A stretch of DNA of 64,000 nt, from positions 1 to 64,000 of the forward strand of contig CAVQOI010000012.1 in the NCBI GenBank assembly GCA_963714425.1, read 5' to 3'. Of the stretch, positions 40,931 to 50,235 are shown one piece after another. Under the pieces are notes generated by a model. That model was not told where the DNA came from and did not search any database. It saw only the letters and a list, made by a program, of their open reading frames with translations. Each line of letters starts with the position of its first letter. Positions within the stretch are counted from its first letter, which is position 1. Position numbers and translations under genes: made by a program. This stretch comes from DATCYX01 sp963714425 (GTDB lineage Bacteria > Chloroflexota > Anaerolineae > Anaerolineales > UBA4823).

Positions 40931-42535
40931 TTATTTCCCCCCTCCCCCGCCTGAGGGGGAGGGGCTGGGGGTGGGGGTAGGAGTCACCAATAACCCATAT
41001 TCCACCGAATCTGCCAGGGCGCGCCAGCTGGCCTCGATGATATTTGTGCTGGCGCCTACGGTGCTCCAAGCCTTGGTGCCGTTTTGTGTATCGATCAGCA
41101 CGCGGGTGGTAGCGCCAGTGCCATTGGTGCCATCCAAAATTCGTACCTTGTAATCCGCAAGCTGGAACTGGCTCACCTGCGGATAGTGCCCCACCAGGGC
41201 TTTACGCAAGGCAGCGTCCAAAGCGTTTACCGGGCCATTGCCTTCCGCAGCAGTGTGCATCACTTCGCCGTCCACACGCACCTTAACAGTGGCTTCGGCA
41301 AAAATGCCGCGACCCTGGCGGTGTTCGACCGTGGCAGAAAAATCGATCAGCTCAAAAGGTGGCGAGTACTCAGCCTGCTGGCGCTGCAGCATCAGCATCA
41401 CCGAAGCCTCGGCGGTCTCAAAGGAAAAGCCCTTTGCCTCCAGGGCTTTGACCTCACTCAAGACTTCGCCCACAGAGCCCATGCCAGAGGTGTCCATGCC
41501 GTTCTCCTCTGCCTTGCTGAGCAAGTTGCCGCGCCCCGAAAGCTCGGAAACTACCACGGTCATGCTGTTGCCCACCATCTCCGGTTCGATATGCTGGTAG
41601 GATTTGGAGTTGCGGCGCATGGCAGCCACGTGAATGCCGCCCTTGTGTGCGAATGCTGAGCGCCCCACGTAAGCCAGGTGCTCGTCTGGCGCCAGGTTTG
41701 CCACTTCAGCAACGTAGTGTGACAGGTCAAAGAGCTTCGCGAGGCTGCTCTCGGGCAAACAGGAATAACCCATCTTAAGCTGCAGGTCGGGGATGATTGA
41801 GCACAGGTTGGCATTGCCACAGCGTTCCCCATAGCCATTGATGGTGCCCTGCACCTGCACACAGCCTTCGTGCACGGCTGCCAGCGCATTAGCGACGGCG
41901 CATTCGCTGTCGTTGTGGGTGTGGATGCCCAGTGGATGAGCCAACTCGGAACGGATGAGGCGCACAACCGCAGTTACCTCCCATGGCATGGACCCTCCGT
42001 TGGTGTCGCACAGCACGACGATCTCGGCTCCGCCGCGCACCGCCGCCCTGAGCGTCTCAAGGGCATAATCCGGGTCCTCCTTGTAGCCATCGAACAGGTG
42101 CTCCGCATCGTAGATTACGCGCCGACCATGTTGGCGCAGGTAAGCCACGCTCTCTTCGATCATGCGCAGGTTGTTCTGCTGACTGGTACGCAGCACTTCC
42201 TCAACATGCAGGGTAGAAGTCTTGCCGACCACCGTGCAAACGCGGGTTCCTGCACCCAGCAAAGCCTGGATGTTCTCGTCGTCCTCTGGTCGCTTATTTG
42301 CAGCGCGGGTAGCCCCAAAGGCGGTAATCTGGGCTGTACGCCACGCCATGCCTTCCGCGCGCTCGAAGAACTCAGCGTCCTTCGGGTTTGAGCCCGGCCA
42401 GCCGCCTTCGATGAAGGCTACCCCTAGGTCATCCAGGCGGCGAGCGATGTTCAGCTTATCGTTGACCGAAAGTGAGATATCGGTGCGCTGGGCGCCATCC
42501 CGCAGTGTGGTGTCATATATTTGAATATCTGGCAT
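40931..42535 (-). CDS. cimA: (R)-citramalate synthase
   Basis: A 534-residue HMGL-like enzyme from Met 42535. YDTTLRDGAQRTDISLSVND gives the catalytic region, IHTHNDSECAVANALAA the metal-binding HxH, and INGYGERCGNANLCSIIPDL the CimA-type motif. GQGRGIFAEATVKV-like sequence starts the C-terminal regulatory domain. It condenses pyruvate and acetyl-CoA to citramalate, the entry to isoleucine without threonine. The last 20 residues (LLVTPTPTPSPSPSGGGGGK) are encoded by a palindromic repeat and are not typical of the family. Confidence 0.93.
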   Translation of the reverse strand: MPDIQIYDTTLRDGAQRTDISLSVNDKLNIARRLDDLGVAFIEGGWPGSNPKDAEFFERAEGMAWRTAQITAFGATRAANKRPEDDENIQALLGAGTRVCTVVGKTSTLHVEEVLRTSQQNNLRMIEESVAYLRQHGRRVIYDAEHLFDGYKEDPDYALETLRAAVRGGAEIVVLCDTNGGSMPWEVTAVVRLIRSELAHPLGIHTHNDSECAVANALAAVHEGCVQVQGTINGYGERCGNANLCSIIPDLQLKMGYSCLPESSLAKLFDLSHYVAEVANLAPDEHLAYVGRSAFAHKGGIHVAAMRRNSKSYQHIEPEMVGNSMTVVVSELSGRGNLLSKAEENGMDTSGMGSVGEVLSEVKALEAKGFSFETAEASVMLMLQRQQAEYSPPFELIDFSATVEHRQGRGIFAEATVKVRVDGEVMHTAAEGNGPVNALDAALRKALVGHYPQVSQFQLADYKVRILDGTNGTGATTRVLIDTQNGTKAWSTVGASTNIIEASWRALADSVEYGLLVTPTPTPSPSPSGGGGGK

Positions 42536-42562
42536 ACTTGTCATCCCGTATTTACCGTTCGC

Positions 42563-43171
42563 TCAGGCTGGCTTCGGAAGCCCAACCGATAACTTAGCTT
42601 CAAAGGCCGCGATTCTGTCTTCTAGTCCCAATATATAGCCCAGCTCGTCCACGCCATTCAGCAGGCAGGTCTTTGCAAAGCCATCGATCTGGAAGCCAAC
42701 CACGCTGCCATCCGGAAGCGAGACCGTCTGCGCATCCAGGTCAATGTTCAGCTCCGCCTTGGGATTCGCTCTGAACAGCGTCAACATGCGTCTGTGGCTT
42801 TCTGTATCAACCACCACGGGGAGCAGCCCGTTCTTAAGAGCGTTGTTGTAGAAAATATCAGCGATGGCGCTTGAAATCACGACGCGAAATCCAAAACCGG
42901 CGAGCGCCCAGGGGGCGTGTTCCCGGGATGAGCCGCAGCCGAAGTTGTGCCCGGCGAGCAGCACCTGCGCACCCCGACAATCGGGGCTGTTGAGGGGAAA
43001 ATCCAGGTTTGGTGAGCCATCTGGGAGATAGCGCCAGTCGGCGAACAGATTAGCGCCCAACCCGGCTTTATCGATTGTCTTGAGGTAGCGGGCTGGGATG
43101 ATCTGGTCGGTGTCGACGTCGTTTGCCGGCAGCACGGCTACCCGGGAGGTGAGATTCGTGAACGCTTGCAT
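42563..43171 (-). CDS. leuD: 3-isopropylmalate dehydratase, small subunit
   Basis: A 202-residue protein: VAVLPANDVDTDQIIPARYL, GAQVLLAGHNFGCGSSREHA and FYNNALKNGLLPVVVD are the LeuD signature. It pairs with LeuC to isomerise isopropylmalate (and the citramalate series). Its ATG overlaps the leuC stop by one base (TAATG), which suggests translational coupling to keep subunits equal. Confidence 0.95.
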   Translation of the reverse strand: MQAFTNLTSRVAVLPANDVDTDQIIPARYLKTIDKAGLGANLFADWRYLPDGSPNLDFPLNSPDCRGAQVLLAGHNFGCGSSREHAPWALAGFGFRVVISSAIADIFYNNALKNGLLPVVVDTESHRRMLTLFRANPKAELNIDLDAQTVSLPDGSVVGFQIDGFAKTCLLNGVDELGYILGLEDRIAAFEAKLSVGLPKPA

Positions 43172-44637
43172 TAATATTCCACCTGGGTTGACCGGTCTTT
43201 ATCGGTGACTTTATCCAATATTTTCCTCACATCAGTTACCTTACCGGTAATGGCTGCTGCCGCAGCGGTGAGCGGGCTGGCGAGGAAGGTGCGGCCTCCC
43301 TTGCCCTGCCGTCCCTCGAAGTTGCGGTTGCTGGTGCTGACAGCATACTGACCCGGCTCCAGCTGGTCGCCGTTCATGGCAATGCACATGCTGCAACCAG
43401 GCTCGCGCCATTCGGCTCCGGCGTCTTTGAAGACACGGTCAAGACCTTCGGCTTCGGCCTGGCGCTTTACTTGCTGCGATCCGGGAACTACCAGCACCTT
43501 GACGCCGGGTGCAACTTTACGCCCCTCGAACAGGCTGGCAGCCAGCTGAAGGTCCGCCAAGCGCCCGTTGGTGCAGCTACCGATGAAGACCACATCCACC
43601 GGCTGCCCGGCGAGCGGTTGACCAGGCTGCAGACCCATGTAGCTTAGTGCTTTTTCCAGGGCGGCTCTCTGGTTGGGCAGTGTGGCTGCTTCAGGAGCAG
43701 GCACACGTCCGCCGACAGGGATGCCCATCCCGGGGTTGGTGCCGAAAGTGATCATAGGCTCCAATGTCGCGGCGTCCATACGGATAGTTTTGTCGTACAC
43801 TGCGCCCTCATCGCTGGTCAGGCCACGCCAGTCCTGGACGGCATGGTCCCAGGCTGCACCGCGAGGGGCAAACTCCCGACCGTGCAAGTATTCGAATGTG
43901 GTTTCATCGGGGGCGACCATGCCGGCGCGCGCCCCGGCCTCGATGGTCATATTGCACAGGGTCATGCGCTGCTCCATGCTCAAGGAGCGGATCGCTTCGC
44001 CCGTATACTCAAATACGTAACCTGTCCCCCCGCCAACACCGATCTGGCTTATCAGAGCCAGGATAATATCTTTGGCGGTCACTCCCGGAGCCAACCTGCC
44101 ATCCACGCGTACCTCGCAGGTTTTTGAGCGGCGCTGCAGCAGGCATTGTGTCGCCAGCACGTGCTCCACCTCGCTGGTGCCGATACCGAAAGCCAGCGCC
44201 CCGAAGGCGCCGTGGGTGGCGGTATGGCTGTCTCCACACACGATGGTCATACCTGGCTGGGTGAGCCCCAGCTCTGGCCCGATGATATGCACGATGCCCT
44301 GACGCGGGTCTTCCAATCCGAAAAGCGGGACTCCGAAATCGGCGCAGTTTTGTTCCAGCTGGCGGATCTGCCGCAGGGCCATCTCATCAGCGTACGCCAG
44401 ACGTCCATCGGAGCCGTTCGTCCCCACGCGAGTAGGCACAGAATGGTCGATGGTGGCGAGAGTTCGCTCCGGTCGGCGCACACGCAGGCCGCGCTGGCGC
44501 AACCCGGTGAAGGCTTGCGGCGAGGTCACCTCATGCACCAGGTGCAGGTCAATATACAGCACCGCAGGCGATCCTGGCTCCTGGGCGACAATGTGCTGGT
44601 CCCAGATCTTCTCAAACAGTGTCTGTGGGCTCGTCAT
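43171..44637 (-). CDS. leuC: 3-isopropylmalate dehydratase, large subunit
   Basis: A 488-residue aconitase-family protein from ATG 44637 (MTSPQTLFEKIWDQHIV); the frame open to 44694 overlaps the small upstream gene. GDSHTATHGAFGALAFGIGT, VDVVFIGSCTNGRLADLQLA and EPGCSMCIAMNGDQLEPGQY hold the three Fe-S cysteines. CSTSNRNFEGRQG-type sequence (AVSTSNRNFEGRQGKGGRTF) is the usual C-terminal landmark. It works with LeuD in the leucine and citramalate routes. Confidence 0.95.
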   Translation of the reverse strand: MTSPQTLFEKIWDQHIVAQEPGSPAVLYIDLHLVHEVTSPQAFTGLRQRGLRVRRPERTLATIDHSVPTRVGTNGSDGRLAYADEMALRQIRQLEQNCADFGVPLFGLEDPRQGIVHIIGPELGLTQPGMTIVCGDSHTATHGAFGALAFGIGTSEVEHVLATQCLLQRRSKTCEVRVDGRLAPGVTAKDIILALISQIGVGGGTGYVFEYTGEAIRSLSMEQRMTLCNMTIEAGARAGMVAPDETTFEYLHGREFAPRGAAWDHAVQDWRGLTSDEGAVYDKTIRMDAATLEPMITFGTNPGMGIPVGGRVPAPEAATLPNQRAALEKALSYMGLQPGQPLAGQPVDVVFIGSCTNGRLADLQLAASLFEGRKVAPGVKVLVVPGSQQVKRQAEAEGLDRVFKDAGAEWREPGCSMCIAMNGDQLEPGQYAVSTSNRNFEGRQGKGGRTFLASPLTAAAAAITGKVTDVRKILDKVTDKDRSTQVEY

Positions 44638-44815
44638 TGTGCGTCTGAGTCTCTCGATTGGGGTGCTGGGGCGCTTCGAAGGATTGCTGCGCATCGTTCA
44701 CCCAGTCTGAAGCCGGACCGTAAAACCCGGACAGGTCCCACCCTGCTGGGATGGTGCGCAGGTCTACGTGGGGATCCAGCGCTCGTTGGTGCCTGGGTTC
44801 ATTCTTTGTGTTCAT
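44612..44815 (-). CDS. Small uncharacterised protein between leuA and leuC
   Basis: A 67-residue protein from ATG 44815, which has an AAAGGAGAATG box, one of the best RBS sequences in the operon. It reads MNTKNEPRHQRALDPHVDLR, then TIPAGWDLSGFYGPASDW and an acidic, Asn/Gln-rich end. No membrane segment and no family I recognise. Its 3' end overlaps the start of leuC by 26 nt in another frame, so it could be a coupling frame that sets leuC translation, or a real small protein. The RBS and placement favour expression. Confidence 0.55.
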   Translation of the reverse strand: MNTKNEPRHQRALDPHVDLRTIPAGWDLSGFYGPASDWVNDAQQSFEAPQHPNRETQTHNDEPTDTV

Positions 44816-44849
44816 GAGACATTCTCCTTTGTAGTTGTGCACGCCAATC

Positions 44850-44935
44850 AGTTCATTGCGAGGAGCCCGCTGGGCGACGTAGCAATCTCTACGAAAAAGA
44901 GATTGCTACGGGCGCAAGCGCCCTTGCCAAGAACA
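44850..44935. repeat. 'cattgcgaggagc...gagattgctacg' repeat hairpin
   Basis: ttcattgcgaggagcccgctgggcgacgtagcaatctc followed by gagattgctacgggc. gtagcaatctct and agagattgctac form a 12-bp stem. Related copies occur near 4085 and 46650. Confidence 0.6.
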
Positions 44936-44939
44936 TTCA

Positions 44940-46571
44940 TCATGGTGCCTGTCCGATGGCTTGCACAGCAGCCACTTCCACCGGCCCGTACTGCCCGCTG
45001 GCAATCAGCAACTTGTTCAGTGCTGAGAGATAAGCCTTGGCGCTGGCGACAACAATATCGGTATCGGCGCCGTAGCCTCCGAAAGTACGCGGCTGGTCCA
45101 TTTCGGATTGGGCGTCCAGCATCATCTCAGCCTGCTCGCCCTGGATGCGCACGGTCACCTCGCCCAGCGCATCAATCCCCTCGGTAACCGCGTGCACGAC
45201 AAATTCCTGCAATACATTCGGCGACTGGACGATGGCATTAATCGCCTTATAAGTTGCGTCGACTGGCCCGGTGCCGATGGAGGCCTGCATGTGCACGTCG
45301 CCCGAGGGATCGCGCAAGCGCACCGATGCGGTGGGCATGCCCATTGTGCCGCAGGCAACCTGTAAGCCTTCGAGAGTGAAGAGCTCGCGCGGCTGGTACA
45401 GCTCATCGGAGATCAGCGCCTCCAGGTCAGCATCGGTGATGGTCTTCTTCTTATCCGCCAGGGATTTGAAGCGCTGGAAGAGCTTCTCCATCTCGTCTTC
45501 TTTAAGGAAATAGCCCATCGACGTCAACCGCGCCTTCAGTGCGTGCCGCCCGGAGTGCTTGCCCAGAACCAGCTTGCTCACCGTGACGCCCACCATCTCG
45601 GGGCGCATGATCTCATATGTCAGGCTATTCTTGAGCATGCCATCCTGGTGGATGCCGGCCTCGTGGGCGAAGGCGTTAGACCCAACCACCGCCTTGTTCG
45701 GCTGGACGCTGATACCCGTGTAATTACTCACCAGCTTGCTGGTGCGTGCGATCTGGGTGGTATCGATGCCAGTCGCCAGGTCGAACAGGTTAGGTCGGGT
45801 ATGGATCGCCATGACTACTTCTTCAAGGGCAGTGTTGCCAGCACGCTCGCCGATACCGTTGATGGTCACCTCGGCCTGACGAGCGCCAGCGCGAATGCCT
45901 GCTAAGGTGTTGGCAGTTGCCAGACCCAGATCGTTGTGGCAGTGCACGGATACGATGCAGTTTTCGATGCCCGGTGTATTGGCGACGATCCCGGCGACCA
46001 GCTCCCCAAACTCTTCCGGGAGGGTGTAGCCCACGGTATCGGGGATATTCAGCGTAGTCGCACCAGCTTGGATCGCCTCGGCGAGCACCTCGTATAGGAA
46101 TTCCGGAGCGCTGCGCCCGGCATCCTCAGGGCTGAACTCGACGTCCTCGCACAGGCTGCGGGCGAAACTCACCATATCGCGCACGCGCTCGACCACCTGC
46201 TGACGGGACATTTTTAGCTTATGCTGCATGTGGATTTCGGAGGTAGCCAGGAAGGTGTGAATGCGGGGACGGCTGGCGTGGCGCACCGCCTCCCAGGCTT
46301 TCTCGATATCGCCGCGCGTGGTCCGGGCCAGCCCGCAGATCACTGGAGGACGGGTACCGTCATCCGGATTACCGACTTCGACAGCGATGCGGCGCACAGC
46401 TTCCAGGTCGTCGGGTGAGGCTGCCGGGAAGCCCGCCTCCATGATGTCCACACCCAGCCGGGCAAGGGCGCGGGCTACTTCCAGCTTCTCAGCGCTGGTC
46501 ATGGTCGCCCCGGGAGATTGCTCGCCATCCCGCAGGGTGGTATCAAATATGCGCACGTAGTTATCGCTCAT
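44940..46571 (-). CDS. leuA: 2-isopropylmalate synthase
   Basis: A 543-residue HMGL-like enzyme from ATG 46571, preceded by GGTGGAGGAT. IFDTTLRDGEQSPGATMTSA, FLATSEIHMQHKLKMSRQQV, VHCHNDLGLATANTLAGI and INGIGERAGNTALEEVVMAI are LeuA landmarks. The C-terminal leucine-sensing domain follows SDELYQPRELFTLEG. It condenses 2-oxoisovalerate with acetyl-CoA and is normally feedback-inhibited by leucine. It is distinct from CimA encoded in the same operon. Confidence 0.95.
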   Translation of the reverse strand: MSDNYVRIFDTTLRDGEQSPGATMTSAEKLEVARALARLGVDIMEAGFPAASPDDLEAVRRIAVEVGNPDDGTRPPVICGLARTTRGDIEKAWEAVRHASRPRIHTFLATSEIHMQHKLKMSRQQVVERVRDMVSFARSLCEDVEFSPEDAGRSAPEFLYEVLAEAIQAGATTLNIPDTVGYTLPEEFGELVAGIVANTPGIENCIVSVHCHNDLGLATANTLAGIRAGARQAEVTINGIGERAGNTALEEVVMAIHTRPNLFDLATGIDTTQIARTSKLVSNYTGISVQPNKAVVGSNAFAHEAGIHQDGMLKNSLTYEIMRPEMVGVTVSKLVLGKHSGRHALKARLTSMGYFLKEDEMEKLFQRFKSLADKKKTITDADLEALISDELYQPRELFTLEGLQVACGTMGMPTASVRLRDPSGDVHMQASIGTGPVDATYKAINAIVQSPNVLQEFVVHAVTEGIDALGEVTVRIQGEQAEMMLDAQSEMDQPRTFGGYGADTDIVVASAKAYLSALNKLLIASGQYGPVEVAAVQAIGQAP

Positions 46572-46609
46572 TCCATCCTCCACCTTTAATTCTTTTGACC
46601 ACAGATACA

Positions 46610-46760
46610 CACCGGCTCATTGGGAGTTACCGTGGTGAAAGGGAGATTGCTTCGCAAAGAACGCTCGCAATGACCTTACAATAGGAAAAATATATCTGGC
46701 AGTTACCTGACCACGACATCATTGGGTTCATTCGCACCCTTGTGGTATTGGCGTTCAAGA
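46610..46760. repeat. Interspersed repeat fragments between ilvC and leuA
   Basis: gaccacagatacacaccgg...accgtggtgaaagggagattgcttcgcaaagaacgctcgcaatgacc combines two of the dispersed repeat types of the window. No gene seen. Confidence 0.45.
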
Positions 46761-47813
46761 TCATTTCTGCCAGTTCTCCGGGCGCAGGGAGCGCACCCGA
46801 GCCCCCGCCTGCCACATCTCCGATTGGCGCATCTCGCCCAGCTCGGCTTCTAATTTCTGGCGGTAATCCGGGGAACTGTTGGCCTCCAAGACGATGCGCG
46901 TCTCTTCGCCTTCTTCAACGGAATGGTACAGCCGCTCGAAGACCGGCTCGACCGCCTTACGGAACTCGTGGCGCCAGTCCAAGGCCCCGCGCTGGGCGGT
47001 GGCGCTGCAGTTGGCATACATCCAGTCCATGCCGTTCTGCCCCACCAGGCGGATCAGGCTTTGGGTCAGCTCTTCGACGGTCTCGTTGAAAGCCTCACTG
47101 GGTGTGTGCCCATGGCGGCGTAGTGTCTCGTATTGGGCTTCCATGACACCTGCTAAGGCTCCCATGAGTATGCCGCGCTCGCCGGTCAGGTCGCTATAGA
47201 CTTCATTCTCGAAGGTGGTGGCAAATAAATAGCCGGAGCCGATCGCAATGCCCAGGGCAAGGGCGCGCTCGCGTGCCCGCCCAGTGTAGTCCTGCTGCAA
47301 AGCAAAGCTGCTGTTGATGCCGCTGCCGTTGAGGAAATTCGCTCGCACGCTGGTGCCCGAGCCCTTGGGCGCCACCAGGACTACATCCACGAAGGTGGGC
47401 GGGATGACCCCCGTCATCTCGTTGTAGACGATCGAGAATCCGTGGGAAAAATACAGAGCGTCGCCTTGCTTTAGATGGGGTTTGATGCGCGGCCACATCA
47501 AGCGCTGCCCGGCGTCTGAAATCAGGTATTGGATCACAGTGCCGCGCTCGGCAGCCTCTTCAAGGTCGAATAGCGTCTCCCCGGGTACCCAGCCATCTTG
47601 CACAGCCTTCTCCCAGGATTTCCCGCCTGGCTTCTGACCCACGATCACATTGAAGCCGTTGTCGCGCATATTCAACGCCTGGGCAGGACCCTGCACGCCG
47701 TAGCCCAGCACCGCCACCACTTCATTTTTCAGCACCTGGCGAGCGCGTTCCAGGGGGAACTCGTCGCGGGTGACAACTTCTTCATTGACGCCTGCAAAAT
47801 CCATCCACGCCAT
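46761..47813 (-). CDS. ilvC: Ketol-acid reductoisomerase
   Basis: A 350-residue enzyme from ATG 47813 (AGGAG box 7 nt ahead; GTG 47816 is adjacent). AVLGYGVQGPAQALNMRDNG is the NADPH site. APKGSGTSVRANFLNGSGIN, QDYTGRARERALALGIAIGS, TFENEVYSDLTGERGILMGA and NGMDWMYANCSATAQRGALD carry the Mg-binding acids. The wording of these motifs is closer to the eukaryote-like branch of the family (yeast Ilv5 type) than to the E. coli or Bacillus forms. It makes the dihydroxy acids of Val and Ile. Confidence 0.94.
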   Translation of the reverse strand: MAWMDFAGVNEEVVTRDEFPLERARQVLKNEVVAVLGYGVQGPAQALNMRDNGFNVIVGQKPGGKSWEKAVQDGWVPGETLFDLEEAAERGTVIQYLISDAGQRLMWPRIKPHLKQGDALYFSHGFSIVYNEMTGVIPPTFVDVVLVAPKGSGTSVRANFLNGSGINSSFALQQDYTGRARERALALGIAIGSGYLFATTFENEVYSDLTGERGILMGALAGVMEAQYETLRRHGHTPSEAFNETVEELTQSLIRLVGQNGMDWMYANCSATAQRGALDWRHEFRKAVEPVFERLYHSVEEGEETRIVLEANSSPDYRQKLEAELGEMRQSEMWQAGARVRSLRPENWQK

Positions 47814-47891
47814 CACTCATCTCCTAAATCCAATCATCCCAAATATTCGAATTTCACAAATGATCTAAAAAGACATCCGCGGCATTCGAGT

Positions 47892-48425
47892 TTATATCTG
47901 CACCTCGACAGCGGGTTTGTAGCCGTTCCCATTGGTGGAAGGCACCGCATCAGCGCCACGCGCCATGGTCACCCTGCCGGTGCGCACCATCTCAATGATC
48001 CCCAGAGGGCGCAGAACGTCCACGAAACCGCTGATCTTCTCTTCATCGCCAGTGACCTCGATGATGAAGGAGTTATTGGTAATGTCCACAATGCGCGCTC
48101 GAAAGACATCCACTGTCTGCATGATGTGGGTGCGGTTTTCAGCGCTGGTGTTGAGCTTGATCATCGCCAGGTCGCGGCTGACGGTGGGGACCTCCGTCAG
48201 GTCGTGCACCTGGATGATATTGACCAGCTTGTACAGGTGGGCGGTCAGCCGCTCCACACTGGTATCATCGCCATCGACCACAATGGTCATGCGCGAGATG
48301 CCTGGCTGGTCAGTATGACCCACGGTGAGCGATTCAATGTTGAATGCCCGCCGCCGGAATAACGATGCAACCCGGTTTAACACGCCGGGCTTATCTTCGA
48401 CAAGGGCTACGAGGGTATGTTGCAT
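47892..48425 (-). CDS. ilvN: Acetolactate synthase, regulatory subunit
   Basis: A 177-residue protein (IlvN/IlvH type): HTLVALVEDKPGVLNRVASL, FRRRAFNIESLTVGHTDQPG, SRMTIVVDGDD form the N-terminal ACT domain that binds valine. DLTEVPTVSRDLAMIKLNTS and the C-terminal domain follow. It activates IlvB and confers valine feedback. The gene starts 15 bp after ilvB. Confidence 0.95.
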   Translation of the reverse strand: MQHTLVALVEDKPGVLNRVASLFRRRAFNIESLTVGHTDQPGISRMTIVVDGDDTSVERLTAHLYKLVNIIQVHDLTEVPTVSRDLAMIKLNTSAENRTHIMQTVDVFRARIVDITNNSFIIEVTGDEEKISGFVDVLRPLGIIEMVRTGRVTMARGADAVPSTNGNGYKPAVEVQI

Positions 48426-48440
48426 GGCTCACCTATCTTT

Positions 48441-50159
48441 CTAAAGAGGATCCTGGGACGTCTCCACCAGCGTGCTGGGGGCAGGACGTCGGATCATATT
48501 GTGCAGGTCGGCACCAGCAGGTACCATGGGGTACACGCTGTCCTCCTGCTCCACTTGGAAGTCGATCAGAACCGTACCCGGTGTCTCACGAGCGCCGCGC
48601 ACCGCATCTTCCACGTCGGCACGCTGCGAAACACGCCGGCCGGTCAGCCCGTGGGCATCGGCTATCTTCACGAAATCGGGGTTACGGATGGGTGTGGCCG
48701 CGTAGCGGCGCTCGTAAAAGAACTCCTGCCACTGGCGCACCATCCCCAAATAACCATTGTTGATGATGGCGACGTTCACTTTTATGTCTTCTTGAGCGGC
48801 AGTCGCCAGCTCTGCCTGGGTCATCTGGAAGCCCCCGTCGCCTACGATTGCCCACACGTCGGCATCGGGGCATGCCAGCTTGGCGCCGATGGCTGCAGGC
48901 AGTCCAAAACCCATCGTGCCCAACCCACCTGATGTGATCAGCTTGCCAGGGTGGTCAAACTTGTAGTACTGGGCTGTCCACATCTGGTGCTGTCCTACGT
49001 CGGTGGTCACCAGTGCATTCCCGCTGGTGTAGCGCCAAATGTCATTGATCACATGGGCAGCGTATAAATGACCATCGTCGGGCAGGTTCTGGATATCGCG
49101 CACAGCGCTGTCGCCCTTCATGGCGTCGATATAAGACATCCAGGCGTTATGCTCGCAGGGTTCGACAACATCCAGCAATGAGTTCAAAGTCTCACGCAGG
49201 TCGCCGATCAGACCCATATCAACGGGCACGTTCTTGTTGATCTCCGATGGATCGATATCGATGTGAATCTTCCTGGCACTGGTGGCGTAAGAGTTCAGAT
49301 TGCCGGTGACACGGTCGTCAAAGCGCATGCCAAAAGCCAGCAGCAGGTCGGATTCCTGGATGGCGTGATTAACCCAGGCTTCGCCGTGCATGCCCATCAT
49401 GCCCAGGTTGAGCGGGTGGGAAGCAGGCAGCCCGCTAATACCCAGCAGGGTCACGGCAACCGGGGTATGGGTACGTTCAGCGAACTGGCGAAGCTCCTTC
49501 ATCGCCCCACTAAGCAGCACACCATGACCGGCTAGGATAACTGGCTTCTCGGCAGCCTGGATCATCTCGACCGCGCGCTGGATATCCTTGCGGGCTGGTC
49601 TCAGGTCGGGGCGATAGCCTGGCAACCGGATGGGGCTATCGTCGTACTCCCACTCGATGGCGGCCTGCTGGGCGTCTTTGGCAATATCCACTAACACAGG
49701 ACCAGGCCGGCCGGTGCGGGCAATGTAGAAGGCTTCGCGCAGCACATGACCCAGCTCCTGAATGTCGGTCACTAGGTAGTTGTGCTTGGTGATCGGCAGG
49801 GTAATACCGGTTACATCCGTCTCCTGGAAGGCATCGTAGCCGATGAAACGGCTTGTCACCTGCCCAGTGATGCAAACGATGGGGGACGAATCCATGCTGG
49901 CGGTCGCGATGCCCGTCACCAGGTTGGTCGCCCCAGGCCCAGAGGTGGCCATCGCCACACCGACCTTACCATTGGCACGCGCATAGCCATCCGCCATGTG
50001 GGCCGCGCCCTGCTCGTGGCGGGCGAGAATATGCCGCACAGGGTAGTCCAGCATGGCATCGTACATGGGCAGGTTTGCCCCACCCGGATACCCAAAGACC
50101 ACATCGACCCCTTCTCGTACCAGGCATTCCCAGATAATTTGTGCACCAGTTCGTTTCAT
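48441..50159 (-). CDS. ilvB: Acetolactate synthase, catalytic subunit
   Basis: A 572-residue ThDP enzyme. FGYPGGANLPMYDAMLDYPV with RHILARHEQGAAHMADGYAR holds the conserved Glu that activates ThDP; GDGGFQMTQAELATAAQEDI and NVAIINNGYLGMVRQWQEFF form the ThDP/Mg site. It makes acetolactate and acetohydroxybutyrate, the first common step of Val/Leu and Ile. It is second in the operon after ilvD. Confidence 0.96.
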   Translation of the reverse strand: MKRTGAQIIWECLVREGVDVVFGYPGGANLPMYDAMLDYPVRHILARHEQGAAHMADGYARANGKVGVAMATSGPGATNLVTGIATASMDSSPIVCITGQVTSRFIGYDAFQETDVTGITLPITKHNYLVTDIQELGHVLREAFYIARTGRPGPVLVDIAKDAQQAAIEWEYDDSPIRLPGYRPDLRPARKDIQRAVEMIQAAEKPVILAGHGVLLSGAMKELRQFAERTHTPVAVTLLGISGLPASHPLNLGMMGMHGEAWVNHAIQESDLLLAFGMRFDDRVTGNLNSYATSARKIHIDIDPSEINKNVPVDMGLIGDLRETLNSLLDVVEPCEHNAWMSYIDAMKGDSAVRDIQNLPDDGHLYAAHVINDIWRYTSGNALVTTDVGQHQMWTAQYYKFDHPGKLITSGGLGTMGFGLPAAIGAKLACPDADVWAIVGDGGFQMTQAELATAAQEDIKVNVAIINNGYLGMVRQWQEFFYERRYAATPIRNPDFVKIADAHGLTGRRVSQRADVEDAVRGARETPGTVLIDFQVEQEDSVYPMVPAGADLHNMIRRPAPSTLVETSQDPL

Positions 50160-50235
50160 CGGCTTTTCTCCTCAATCTTGTACGGAAGGATGCAAAGAAA
50201 ACATCCCGCCCGCCCGCAGTTGAACTGCGGGCGCA

